64,000 bases of DNA from Candidatus Defluviilinea proxima (GTDB taxonomy: Bacteria > Chloroflexota > Anaerolineae > Anaerolineales > Villigracilaceae). How positions within the stretch are numbered: the stretch's first letter is position 1; every line of letters starts with the position of its first letter. The stretch covers positions 2,433,501-2,497,500 of the forward strand of contig JADKIW010000001.1 of assembly GCA_016721115.1 (NCBI GenBank), written 5' to 3'. Positions 9,144 through 17,884 of this stretch are shown piece after piece. The notes beneath the pieces were generated by a model. That model had not been told where the DNA came from. It did not search any database and was given only the letters and a program-made list of their open reading frames with translations. The position numbers and the translations under genes are program-made.

Positions 9144-12100
9144 CTATGTATTTTTACTTTGTAATAAGTTGTTGATGGTTTCAGCCAGGTCTTTCAACCT
9201 CACTGGTTTGCTCATGTATTCATTGGCGCCTGCTTTAAGGCAACGCTCGCGGTCACCGGGCATAGCCAGAGCGGTAAGAGCAATGATCGGCGTGGTAGCG
9301 AAGCGGGTATTCAGTCTTAATTGTTGAATCGCTTCCAGCCCATCCATCTCGGGCATCTGAATATCCATCAAAATAAGATCTGGTGATAATTCTTTTGCAC
9401 GCATGATCGCTTCCTGCCCGTTATGAGCGATAACCACTTCATGCCCTCGATCCATCAAATATTCTTGAATTGCCATAATATTGGTTTCGTTATCTTCAGC
9501 AAGCAGAATACGACTATGTTTTTTGGCGCTGACTTCGGAGATGTTTACATCGTCAGCGGGACCTGACTGCATTTCTTCTTTTTGGCTTTGCGGTTCATTC
9601 TCGCTCCATGGCAAGGTGACTGTAAACTGACTTCCCTTACCGGGCTCACTTTCCACTGCTACACTGCCGCCATGTAGTTCTGTCAATTTATAGACAAGTA
9701 CCAGACCCAATCCTGTCCCTTCGTATTGGCGGGACAGATCGCTGTCCAATTGTGTGAAGGGGGTAAACAACTTTTTTATGTTTTCCTTTGAGATACCGAT
9801 CCCATTGTCTTTTACCGAGAATAGGATGCGATCCTTTTCGGCATTGGTTTGTACTTCGAGAGATACACTTCCATATGCTGGCGTAAATTTGACTGCGTTA
9901 CTCAGTAAATTAACTAATATTTGCTTCAAGCGTTGAGAGTCTGCCCAAAGCGTCGAAATGGAAGACTCGTTTTGATATTCCAGCGAGATGGATTTTTTCA
10001 TAGCCGCTTCTTTGACAAAATTCAGGCTGGATTCACAAACATCTTTTACAAAAACGAACTCAGGGCGAATTTCAAATTTCCCTGCTTCGATCTTGGAAAC
10101 CTGAAGGATGTCATTGATCAGGTTCAGCAAATGTTCTCCGCTGGAATGGATCAATTCGATATATTGCTCCTGTTTTTTATTGATGGGACCACGCCTTTGT
10201 TCGAGCAGAGATTCTGAGAAACCTAGAATGCTGTTGAGAGGCGTCCGTAATTCATGGCTCATGTTTGCCAGGAACTCATCCTTGGCATGATTGGCATGTT
10301 GCAGTTCAAGATTCAATCTGTGGAGTTCTGCTGTCCGTTCTTCTACACGGAGTTCGAGATCCAATGCATGTTGTTGGACACGTTTCCACAAGCGCGCATT
10401 ATCAATGGCAATAGCGATTTGCCCTGCAAGTGACCCCATGAAATCCAACCATTCTGGTTTGGGTTGTATCTGTGAACGATGAAAAATTTCCAATACGCCC
10501 ACCACTTCGCCTTTGGCGATCAGAGGGATGCCAAAGTAGGAAATGAAACCTTCAGTCGAGAAGGTAGGGGAGCGTTGAAAATCGATCCCTTTATTTTTTA
10601 GGTCTTCGATATAGACCATTTGTTTGGTGAGTGCGGCCTTGCCTGCGAACCCCTCTCCCAAGTGTAGATGCGTATATTTCAAAGCAGGTGATCTCAAGCC
10701 TAACCCAAATTCGTACTTCAATGTTTGTTCCACTGGGTCGATCAATAGGACAACAGAAGCGTCCACGCTGAGCTCAGTGAGCAAGTGTTGAAGTGCCACA
10801 CTCAGTACCCAGTGCACGTTCATGCTTCCGGCAATGGCTTGCTCTATTTTTCGAAGCGTTGTCAGGCGTTTGAGTTGTTGTGAAATTTTGTCTTCTGCCA
10901 GTTTTCGTTCCGTGATGTCCTGAATTTTAGAGATGAAGAACGAAGGTGCGCCATCGCTTTCTCGGACCATGGAAACGCTAAGGGATGCCCACACGAGATG
11001 TCCATCTTTGTGGATGTACCGTTTTTCCATTTGGTAGGTTTTGATGTGTCCAGCGCGCATATCGGCTACATGAGCAAGATCAGCTTCAAGGTCGTCAGGA
11101 TGCGTGATGTCCTGAAATGATTTGGCAAGAAATTCTTTGGGGGAATATCCCAGCATTTTACATATGCTGTTGTTGACTTTCAAGAAATATCCATCCAGTG
11201 CAACCAATGCTTTTCCGATGGCGGCATATTCAAAGGCGCTTGCAAACTTTTCTTCGGATTGTAACAATTCCTGTTTTGCATGTTTCTGTTCCGTCATATC
11301 ACGGACGATCACTGCAATTACCCGCCCGCCTCGAACATCTAAAGGATTAAGACTGATCTCTACAGGGAATTGACTTCCATCCTTGCGTTGAGCAAAAAGT
11401 TCCAGGTGTGATCCCATTTGCCTTGTGAAAGGTTTAGCACTGTAACTCTCCCGGTGGCTTTGATGCACTGCACGGAGATTTTCGGGCATCAACTCTTCCA
11501 CTGATTTGCCCAAGAGATCCTCTCGTGTGTAGCCAAACATTGTTTCTGCTTGTGAATTGACTAAAACGATCTTCCCATCAAGACCAACCATGAAGATGCC
11601 ATCGGGAGCCGCCTCTGCAAGCCCATGAAACATTTCTTCAGCCAACTTGCGTTCAGAAATATCACGGTTGACGCTGACGTACCCACTGATGTTGTTATTC
11701 TCATCGTATAGGATCGTGACAGAAATCTCACAGGGGAAACGAGTTCCATCTTTTTTTAGCTGGGTTACTTCTCCAAACCAAAACTTATCTTTATGAACGA
11801 TCTCATGATATCTTTCCTTGTTGAAGGGGCGATTGGTTTGTGTCTGCAAGAGCTGTTTTACATCTTTCCCCAGCACCTCTTCAGATCGCCAGCCATATAT
11901 GGTTTCTGCGGCGGCATTCCAATAGAGCACCTGATAATCTTTATCAGAAGCAACGACCGCATCCCTTACCTTTTGTAAATAATATTCTTGAAGGGGTATA
12001 TCTGTAGGCAGAGAGTTTGTTGCACCCGTGGCAGTACGCTGGCTTGATGTTAGGCTCCCTTCCAGTTCCATCAACCTGTGCTTCAGGATTTCATTTTCCT

Positions 12101-12146
12101 GAAGAAGTTCTTCTTTAGTTTGTCTTTTGGATTTTGCCGGTGTCAT
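9144..12146 (-). CDS. Hybrid sensor histidine kinase (PAS x3-GAF-HisKA-HATPase-REC)
   Basis: A 1000-residue cytoplasmic hybrid kinase. A short coiled coil (about 5-35) precedes three PAS domains (about 55-165, 172-290, 297-415) and a GAF domain (430-580). After a coiled coil comes HisKA with the acceptor His in SHELRTPLNS (about 630), HATPase_c with DNGIGI and GTGLGL, and a receiver domain with the acceptor Asp in ILMDIQMP (about 925). The HisKA-to-REC part is very similar to the neighbouring kinase (both contain TALAMPGDRERC and AGANEY-x-SKP), so the pair arose by duplication and then took on different sensor modules. An AGGGGG motif precedes the ATG. No cognate output protein is encoded next to it. 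Confidence 0.95.
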   Translation of the reverse strand: MTPAKSKRQTKEELLQENEILKHRLMELEGSLTSSQRTATGATNSLPTDIPLQEYYLQKVRDAVVASDKDYQVLYWNAAAETIYGWRSEEVLGKDVKQLLQTQTNRPFNKERYHEIVHKDKFWFGEVTQLKKDGTRFPCEISVTILYDENNNISGYVSVNRDISERKLAEEMFHGLAEAAPDGIFMVGLDGKIVLVNSQAETMFGYTREDLLGKSVEELMPENLRAVHQSHRESYSAKPFTRQMGSHLELFAQRKDGSQFPVEISLNPLDVRGGRVIAVIVRDMTEQKHAKQELLQSEEKFASAFEYAAIGKALVALDGYFLKVNNSICKMLGYSPKEFLAKSFQDITHPDDLEADLAHVADMRAGHIKTYQMEKRYIHKDGHLVWASLSVSMVRESDGAPSFFISKIQDITERKLAEDKISQQLKRLTTLRKIEQAIAGSMNVHWVLSVALQHLLTELSVDASVVLLIDPVEQTLKYEFGLGLRSPALKYTHLHLGEGFAGKAALTKQMVYIEDLKNKGIDFQRSPTFSTEGFISYFGIPLIAKGEVVGVLEIFHRSQIQPKPEWLDFMGSLAGQIAIAIDNARLWKRVQQHALDLELRVEERTAELHRLNLELQHANHAKDEFLANMSHELRTPLNSILGFSESLLEQRRGPINKKQEQYIELIHSSGEHLLNLINDILQVSKIEAGKFEIRPEFVFVKDVCESSLNFVKEAAMKKSISLEYQNESSISTLWADSQRLKQILVNLLSNAVKFTPAYGSVSLEVQTNAEKDRILFSVKDNGIGISKENIKKLFTPFTQLDSDLSRQYEGTGLGLVLVYKLTELHGGSVAVESEPGKGSQFTVTLPWSENEPQSQKEEMQSGPADDVNISEVSAKKHSRILLAEDNETNIMAIQEYLMDRGHEVVIAHNGQEAIMRAKELSPDLILMDIQMPEMDGLEAIQQLRLNTRFATTPIIALTALAMPGDRERCLKAGANEYMSKPVRLKDLAETINNLLQSKNT

Positions 12147-12415
12147 AGACCCCCTTCTTCGCTCTTTGTGCAGAGTGCCAACAAGAAAGCCTCCATTTTT
12201 AACTACTTAAACTACTCAGTTTATGGGTAATGCGTGACATTAATAATATGGTTCGTGTCGCAAGTATATGATGAATAAAGCATAAACTCAATTGCAATAT
12301 CGGTACACGCGACATCGCGCATCAGACTTAAATTGGGGCTGTTTCATGATATTGAGCCGCTTCTCCGCTGGAGATATTTTTCTCCTCTTCGAGCGTGAAA
12401 TGCGCTTCATATTTG

Positions 12416-15349
12416 CTACCATTCATTCCGGGCTCGACGGCTTTTTTGCTTCTCCACATACATGGCCTCGTCTGCATTACTAAGAAGATCGTCAATTGTC
12501 AAATCCGTTTCTTCTTTGATATGTATCACACCCACACTCATGGATAGATTGTTCTCTTTGAGGTTGTTGCTCAGCCTTTCGCGTAACGTTTGTGCGTTGT
12601 TGTCATCTGCCTCGATGGCAAGGATGACAAACTCGTCACCTCCAAGGCGAGCCTTGAGGTCTGATGCACGGAAGGTCTTGTTCAGTGCCTCGGCGGCCTT
12701 GATAATGGCCTCGTCACCGGCCTTGTGACCTAATGTGTCATTGATTTGTTTTAGCCCGTCGAGGTCTGCATAAAATATTAATAATTTGTATTGGTGACGC
12801 CTCATCAGCAGGAAATAGTTCTCAGCAAAGTATAAGAAGCCTCGTCGATTATACAAGCTGGTCAATGGGTCAATGAATGTCAGTTGCTTTAATTGCTCAT
12901 TGGCTTGAGCCAATTCGGCCGTCCTTTGGCGAACCTTTTTTTCAAGCTCAGCATTAAGTTCATGTAATTTTTCTTCTGCGTGTTTGCGGTCAGTGATATC
13001 CACACCCGATATGATCACTTCAACGATATTCCCATTGGCATCACGCAGTGGGGCAAAATTGGTATCGATGGTGGCGGTTTGACCATTTGGTAGCTCTACG
13101 GGCAGATCCACACGGGAGATCTCACCCAATGTGGCACGTTGCACAGATTCGTTGATCAATTTGACGACGGTTTCAGATTTAGAGAATAGTTCCAGTGTTG
13201 CAAAGGGTTTTCCAACGACTTGATCAGGATGCATACCTGTAGCTTCAAATGGTGCGCGGTTGGCTGTCAGTAATATTCCACCCAGTGAAACTACACCAAC
13301 GAATGTAAACATGGAGTCGAGAATATTTTGTTGTCGTTTATAGGTTTCTTGAAGTTTGGCCTCTGCTTCTTTTTGTTCTGTCATATCCGTGATCGTTGCC
13401 ATCACAAAAAGACCTTCATGGGTCTTGATCGGTTCAAGGCCGATCTCTACGGGGAATTCCTCTCCATTTTTTCGGACGGCATTTACATCGCGTCCCAAGG
13501 GGATGGTACGCCGTCTAGGGCTTTCAAAGAACTCTGCCTGACGTTGTACATGTCCTCCCGAAAATTGTTTGGGTATCAGTTGATCGACAGATAACCCCAG
13601 CATTTCTTTTCTTGTATAGCCGAAGATTTTTTCAGCTTGTGAATTAATAAGGACGATCTCCCTGTTTCGATTAACCATAATAACAGCGTTGTGAGCCGAT
13701 TCAACAGCGAGATGAAAACGTTCTTCTGCATGTTTGCGCGGTGTAATATCGGATGTTAATATCAAGACCTTCCAATCTGAAAAACTCACAGGCACAGCGC
13801 TGACGTTCGTCCAGATGATATTCCCATCCTCCTTGGTGATCCTGATCTCGGTATCCAGGATCTCTCGGTTTTCTGTAACGGCTCTTGCGCTGGGAAATTC
13901 ATCGGGTGACATGAGGGTATCGTCCACTGTGTGATACGTGCGGCGGCTGTATGCGCCGGAACTCAACTCTTCATCAGACATTTGCAATATCTTTTTCATG
14001 GCAGGGTTTGAGAAAATAACATTGCGTTTATCGTCGAGAATGGTGAGCCCCACGGGTAGGCTATCCAATATCTTTGCGAGTTTCATCTCGCGCTCGATCA
14101 GTGCCTGCTCTGCCTGATGATGTTCAGTGATATCTTCAGAGAGAATGAAAATGCCTTCCTCAGTATATTGGATGCGGATATTGAACCAGTAGGTACCATC
14201 ATCTGGAAAAGCGTATTTGAACGTAAGTTGACGCGGCTGATGGTCTTGCATGGTGGATGCAATGGCTACATAGAGCGGAGAATTTTCGATCCAGGGAAAA
14301 CATTCTTGCATGCGACGTCCCACCAACTCTGTTCGATTGAGTCGCGTATTTTTTATCGCTGCGTCATTGATATAGATGTGACGCCAGTCAAAGTCTATAA
14401 GTTGTAAGCCTTCCACCATATTATCAATGATGCTTCGAAAGCGGATTTCACTTTTTTGTAGTTTTTGAAATATCTCCTGTCGTTCGATGTCAACTTTGGT
14501 CAACTGGGCGGCATTGATCCAAATAAAAAGGGTTTGAGATATAAGTAGGCTGATTACCATAATTGCCAAACCGAAGTTCGTATCGTACAGCCCTGCGTAT
14601 TGACCCATCAGCCTGATCCACCCTATCAGAATTGGCAACAGGATGGATATGGGGAGGAAGCGTCTCAATATCATGCCTCCCGGAGTATCCATGAGTACGA
14701 AGCGTGCCAATTCGCTTTCTGGGTTTGTAAAAAAGATCCCTAAGGAAAGCAGGATCAACCCAATGGATGTGTGTATGGCTAGAGATGAATAAATGCTAAT
14801 TCGATATAAGGATGACGCGCCGTAGATGTATCCTACAAAGGCCAACAGGGCGATAAGGAATACAAAAACGGGAAGTAACTCTTGCAATCTGCTTTTGTCT
14901 TTGTGATGGAGACTCAGTAAGGCAAGCCCGATCAAAAAGAACGACAACGCAGTAGCGGAAGAGGGGCGCCCAGGATATTGTGAGCCAGGATTTGTATCCG
15001 TAACTATCAATTGATCGACGGCGAGGCTTACATGGAGAACATATTCCCCCAGAGTTAACACGCTGATTATGATAATGACAACAGCGATGTACTGTGCAAA
15101 TTTTATGTTTCTATTGCTAATATGTAGCCAAAGGGAAACCCCGCTCAAGATGAACAGTATGGCGGTATTTCCTTTCATTGTTGCCATACGGGGGAAAATA
15201 CTTTTCCATAGTTCAATGTTCAGAATCCACCCTGCCAATACAACACACCCCATACCTATGATAAGTAGGGAGATCGTTTTTGATGTTGATATTGCAATGT
15301 CCAGGGAGCGGCGGTTGAGCGGAATCATCAGATCGTTACCCTGATGCAT
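12416..15349 (-). CDS. Membrane diguanylate cyclase with multiple PAS domains (GGDEF)
   Basis: A 977-residue protein. About eight hydrophobic helices fill residues 15-270 (an MASE-like membrane sensor), followed by about five PAS domains (280-800), a coiled coil (LNAELEKKVRQRTAEL) and a C-terminal GGDEF domain. The catalytic motif GGDEF is intact (about 902-906). RASD sits five residues before it, exactly where the RxxD inhibitory site of diguanylate cyclases lies, so c-di-GMP synthesis with product inhibition is expected. No EAL or HD-GYP domain is present. The start at 15349 is chosen because AGAGGTG lies 6 nt upstream. The ATG 24 nt earlier lacks such a site. It sits downstream of no other gene and beside the two hybrid kinases, making a local signalling block. 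Confidence 0.93.
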   Translation of the reverse strand: MHQGNDLMIPLNRRSLDIAISTSKTISLLIIGMGCVVLAGWILNIELWKSIFPRMATMKGNTAILFILSGVSLWLHISNRNIKFAQYIAVVIIIISVLTLGEYVLHVSLAVDQLIVTDTNPGSQYPGRPSSATALSFFLIGLALLSLHHKDKSRLQELLPVFVFLIALLAFVGYIYGASSLYRISIYSSLAIHTSIGLILLSLGIFFTNPESELARFVLMDTPGGMILRRFLPISILLPILIGWIRLMGQYAGLYDTNFGLAIMVISLLISQTLFIWINAAQLTKVDIERQEIFQKLQKSEIRFRSIIDNMVEGLQLIDFDWRHIYINDAAIKNTRLNRTELVGRRMQECFPWIENSPLYVAIASTMQDHQPRQLTFKYAFPDDGTYWFNIRIQYTEEGIFILSEDITEHHQAEQALIEREMKLAKILDSLPVGLTILDDKRNVIFSNPAMKKILQMSDEELSSGAYSRRTYHTVDDTLMSPDEFPSARAVTENREILDTEIRITKEDGNIIWTNVSAVPVSFSDWKVLILTSDITPRKHAEERFHLAVESAHNAVIMVNRNREIVLINSQAEKIFGYTRKEMLGLSVDQLIPKQFSGGHVQRQAEFFESPRRRTIPLGRDVNAVRKNGEEFPVEIGLEPIKTHEGLFVMATITDMTEQKEAEAKLQETYKRQQNILDSMFTFVGVVSLGGILLTANRAPFEATGMHPDQVVGKPFATLELFSKSETVVKLINESVQRATLGEISRVDLPVELPNGQTATIDTNFAPLRDANGNIVEVIISGVDITDRKHAEEKLHELNAELEKKVRQRTAELAQANEQLKQLTFIDPLTSLYNRRGFLYFAENYFLLMRRHQYKLLIFYADLDGLKQINDTLGHKAGDEAIIKAAEALNKTFRASDLKARLGGDEFVILAIEADDNNAQTLRERLSNNLKENNLSMSVGVIHIKEETDLTIDDLLSNADEAMYVEKQKSRRARNEW

Positions 15350-15484
15350 GTTCACCTCTTTCAGGTACCTCACAAACCAAGAACAGATAATTTGATTGTA
15401 CTATTACAGCATGGCAATCTTAAGACTAAAATAAAATTAATATACTATACGAGCCTGCTCATAACCATCCCCTTGATTTGCCAA

Positions 15485-15499
15485 AGACTTTGGAAGTCT
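15485..15499. repeat. Degenerate single arm of the 33-bp palindromic repeat
   Basis: AGACTTTGGAAGTCT differs by one base (C to T next to the centre) from the right arm of the full repeat. No partner arm is found within 40 bp on either side. It lies 143 bp before the full copy upstream of the RAYT gene. Confidence 0.6.
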
Positions 15500-15627
15500 T
15501 GCTTGTCTTTGATCGTTATGGATATTCTGATCCTGTTTACGGTTTGATGTTCGCTTTGGTGGCTGTGGATGTCATAATTGTTGTTCTAGTAAAACAACAC
15601 CTCTTTCAGAGTACAATATATTGAAAG

Positions 15628-15660
15628 AGACTTCCGAAGTCTCACAGACTTCGGAAGTCT
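15628..15660. repeat. 33-bp nested palindromic repeat, copy 1 (upstream of RAYT)
   Basis: Two 15-bp arms, AGACTTCCGAAGTCT and AGACTTCGGAAGTCT, are separated by CAC. Each arm is itself a palindrome (7 bp, one central base, 7 bp) and the two arms are reverse complements of each other, so one 33-nt strand can fold as two small hairpins or one 15-bp hairpin. It ends 17 bp before the RAYT start codon. Confidence 0.95.
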
Positions 15661-15677
15661 ACTAGCAAGGTGTAACC

Positions 15678-16292
15678 ATGCCGCGCAGATTGACTCCCTT
15701 TGCACCCGATATGTACTATCACTTCTACAATCGCGGTAATAATCGTCAGGCGGTTTTCTTTGAGATAGATAATTATCTGTACTTCTTGGGTGGAGTAAAA
15801 AAGTATCTTATTCCTGTTGCTCATGTTGTTGCTTATTGTTTGATGCCTACTCATTATCATATTTTGGTGCGTATAAAACAGACTTCCGAAGTTTTTAAAA
15901 CTTCGGAAGTCTCGTTACAGGTCTCCCGCGCCATGCAGAAGTTTCTGATCTCCTACACCAAAGCCATCAACAAACGCTTCTCTCGTGTTGGCTCATTGTT
16001 TCAGGGGCAATTCCAAGCCAAGCCGATTCAAACCTACTCCCACTTGCTCAATTTATGTGTCTATATTCATGCCAACCCTGTGAAAGACGGATTAGTCGCT
16101 TTGCCTGAAGATTGGATATACTCCAACTACCTCGAGTGGCTTGGTCAGCGCGATGGAACATTGGTTGATCAAGAATTTATTCAAGAGCATTTTGGTTCGC
16201 CTGCCGAGTATCAAGAGCTTGTTATGGAATATATCAAGACCCGTTCCCTACCTGATGATGTAAGAAAGTATTTGGAATCATTTGATGATTAA
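15678..16292 (+). CDS. REP-associated tyrosine transposase (RAYT, Y1/HUH family)
   Basis: A 204-residue single-domain HUH nuclease of the IS200-like RAYT family. The metal-binding motif is H59-Y60-H61 in MPTHYHILV, and the nucleophilic Tyr is most likely Y129 in VYIHANPVK, a position that matches the family. LFQGQFQAKPI is another typical RAYT segment. These proteins bind and cleave single-stranded palindromic REP hairpins. The gene is flanked by 33-bp palindromes at 15628-15660 and 16308-16340. A third copy lies inside the coding sequence (15880-15912), adding TSEV-x-x-TSEV to the loop right after the HUH motif (residues 69-78). AAGGTG precedes the ATG. The frame is intact, so activity is plausible but unproven. 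Confidence 0.93.
   Translation: MPRRLTPFAPDMYYHFYNRGNNRQAVFFEIDNYLYFLGGVKKYLIPVAHVVAYCLMPTHYHILVRIKQTSEVFKTSEVSLQVSRAMQKFLISYTKAINKRFSRVGSLFQGQFQAKPIQTYSHLLNLCVYIHANPVKDGLVALPEDWIYSNYLEWLGQRDGTLVDQEFIQEHFGSPAEYQELVMEYIKTRSLPDDVRKYLESFDD
15880..15912. repeat. 33-bp palindromic repeat, copy 2, in frame inside the RAYT gene
   Basis: The arms are AGACTTCCGAAGTTT and AAACTTCGGAAGTCT, separated by TTA. Relative to the other copies the inner ends of both arms are changed, and the two changes keep the 15-bp arm-to-arm pairing perfect. The element is read in frame as TSEV-FK-TSEV at residues 69-78 of the transposase. Confidence 0.93.
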
Positions 16293-16307
16293 CCCTAACC
16301 CCAAACC

Positions 16308-16340
16308 AGACTTCCGAAGTCTCAAAGACTTCGGAAGTCT
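16308..16340. repeat. 33-bp palindromic repeat, copy 3 (between RAYT and hutH)
   Basis: It has the same two arms as copy 1, with CAA between them. It begins 16 bp after the RAYT stop and ends 7 bp before the AAGGAG ribosome binding site of the ammonia-lyase gene, so it lies in that gene's leader if the two are co-transcribed. It could form a hairpin there. Confidence 0.95.
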
Positions 16341-16360
16341 CCTTCTCAAGGAGTCTGCCC

Positions 16361-17884
16361 ATGACCATCACATTGAACGGAACCTCTCTCACGATTGAAA
16401 AGCTCGTTGCGATTGCACGAGATAATGAGAAAGTAGAACTTGCCCCCGAAGCCTTGGAGCGCATCAAAGTCTGCCGGGCCATGCTGGAGGAGAAACTTGC
16501 CAAGAAAGAAGTCATGTATGGCACGAATACAGGCATCGGTGAGTTTTCGGAGACGATGCTCAACGATGAGCAGGTGAAAGAGTTCCAAAGGTATCTTGTT
16601 TACAATCACGCGGCGGGCATCGGCGACCCCGCGCCGATCGAACATGTCCGTGCGGCGCTGGCGGGGCGCATCAATGTCCATGCGCATGGGAATTCTGGTT
16701 GCAGACCTGAGATCACACTCACGATGATCGAGATGCTGAACAAAGGCGTCACGCCAGTTGTTTGTCAGAAGGGGTCGGTGGGTGCGAGCGGTGACCTCGC
16801 TCCGATGGCGCAAGCCGCGTTGCTGCTCATGGGCGAAGGCGAAGCTTTCTATAACGGCGAACGACTCGCGGGTCAAGAAGCGATGCGGCGGGCTGGCATC
16901 GAAGTCCCAGGCTTGCAGGCGCGCGATGGTCTTGCCGCCATCAACGGATCCAATTTGTTGACCGCCATGTCCGCGTTGCACATTTATGATATGGAACGTT
17001 TCCTCAAGCAGGCAGAGATCGCAGCGGCGATGTCCATTGAGGCGCTGCTCGGCAACATGAAACCGTACAACACCAAACTGCATGAACTGCGCGGCTTCAA
17101 CGGCGCGGTCACGTCTGCGAAAAATATTTTGAAGGTCATTGAGGGTTCCGACCTCATGACGGGCAAGATGAAAACCAAAGTGCAGGACGCCTATTCGATG
17201 CGTTCCACTCCGCAGGTCATCGGCGCGGCGCGGGATGCAATTGCGTATGCACGCACGCAGGTCGAGATCGAACTCAACGGTGTTGGAGATAATCCCATCT
17301 TCGTCCCTGAATTGAAATTGACTCTCACAGGCGCAAACTTTCAAGGGACGCCCGTTGCCTTGCCGATGGATATGGCGGGCGCGGCGATCACGATGGTGTG
17401 TGTGATGTCTGAGCGGCGCATGAACCGACTGACGAACCCGGCTCTTTCTCAGGGACTGCCTGATTTCCTCGCCCATGAGCCTGGTTTCTACTCTGGGATG
17501 ATGCTCAGCCAATACACCGCCGATCACTTGATCGTCGAACAACGGATTTTATCCACGCCTGCGAGTATTCAATCCATCCCTGCCGCCGCGGACCAAGAGG
17601 ACTTCGTCTCAATGGGCATGAACACTGCGTTGAAGAATGGACAGATCCTCGATAACGCATTCGGTGTCTTGGGAATCGAATTCATGGCGGCGGCACAAGC
17701 GCTCGACTTCCGTGAGTTTACGCCGGGCAAAGGTTCGCTCAAAGCGCGTGAAGTGATTCGCAAATACGTGGAGCACTTGCATGTGGATCGTCCTTTGTAT
17801 AACGATCACAATGCGATGAAGAAGTTAGTGAAGTCTGGCGAGATATTGGATGAGGTCGAGAAGGTGGTAGGGGTTCTTGAATAA
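16361..17884 (+). CDS. hutH: Histidine ammonia-lyase (aromatic amino acid lyase family)
   Basis: A 507-residue homotetrameric-type cytoplasmic lyase that would convert histidine to urocanate and ammonia. Ala142-Ser143-Gly144 in GSVGASGDLAP form the self-made MIO cofactor. Tyr53 (MYGTNTG) and His83 (YNHAAG) sit at the positions known for HAL, and a Glu is present in GIEFMAAAQ, which favours histidine over tyrosine or phenylalanine as substrate. QDAYSMRSTPQ and the SIP-x-x-AD-QED-x-VSMG block are further family signatures. The length is normal for HAL. AAGGAG lies 7 nt upstream of the ATG. No hutU, hutI or hutG gene is nearby, so histidine breakdown would depend on genes elsewhere. A tyrosine lyase activity cannot be fully excluded. 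Confidence 0.88.
   Translation: MTITLNGTSLTIEKLVAIARDNEKVELAPEALERIKVCRAMLEEKLAKKEVMYGTNTGIGEFSETMLNDEQVKEFQRYLVYNHAAGIGDPAPIEHVRAALAGRINVHAHGNSGCRPEITLTMIEMLNKGVTPVVCQKGSVGASGDLAPMAQAALLLMGEGEAFYNGERLAGQEAMRRAGIEVPGLQARDGLAAINGSNLLTAMSALHIYDMERFLKQAEIAAAMSIEALLGNMKPYNTKLHELRGFNGAVTSAKNILKVIEGSDLMTGKMKTKVQDAYSMRSTPQVIGAARDAIAYARTQVEIELNGVGDNPIFVPELKLTLTGANFQGTPVALPMDMAGAAITMVCVMSERRMNRLTNPALSQGLPDFLAHEPGFYSGMMLSQYTADHLIVEQRILSTPASIQSIPAAADQEDFVSMGMNTALKNGQILDNAFGVLGIEFMAAAQALDFREFTPGKGSLKAREVIRKYVEHLHVDRPLYNDHNAMKKLVKSGEILDEVEKVVGVLE

Larger units (their letters stand above)
15350..15677. other. 328-bp intergenic region between the cyclase and the RAYT gene, with repeat copies
   Basis: The region separates two divergent genes. 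It holds a degenerate half repeat at 15485-15499 and a full 33-bp palindrome at 15628-15660. A short open frame (about 15430-15590) without a good start encodes a hydrophobic stretch. It has no recognisable homology and is not called as a gene. The promoters of both flanking genes must lie here. Confidence 0.5.

Noticed and set aside
15430..15590. Short hydrophobic open frame upstream of the RAYT gene
   Set aside because: It lacks a convincing start codon and ribosome site, overlaps a degenerate repeat arm, and no homology is recognised.
16234..16563. Minus-strand frame across the RAYT 3' end and repeat copy 3 containing TSEV repeats
   Set aside because: The TSEV peptide arises because the palindrome reads the same on both strands. 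The frame overlaps two real genes.
16346..17542. A 398-codon open frame antisense to hutH
   Set aside because: It has no ribosome binding site or family similarity, and its low-complexity Arg/His-rich product is typical of the antisense frame of a codon-biased gene. The sense frame is a clear ammonia-lyase.
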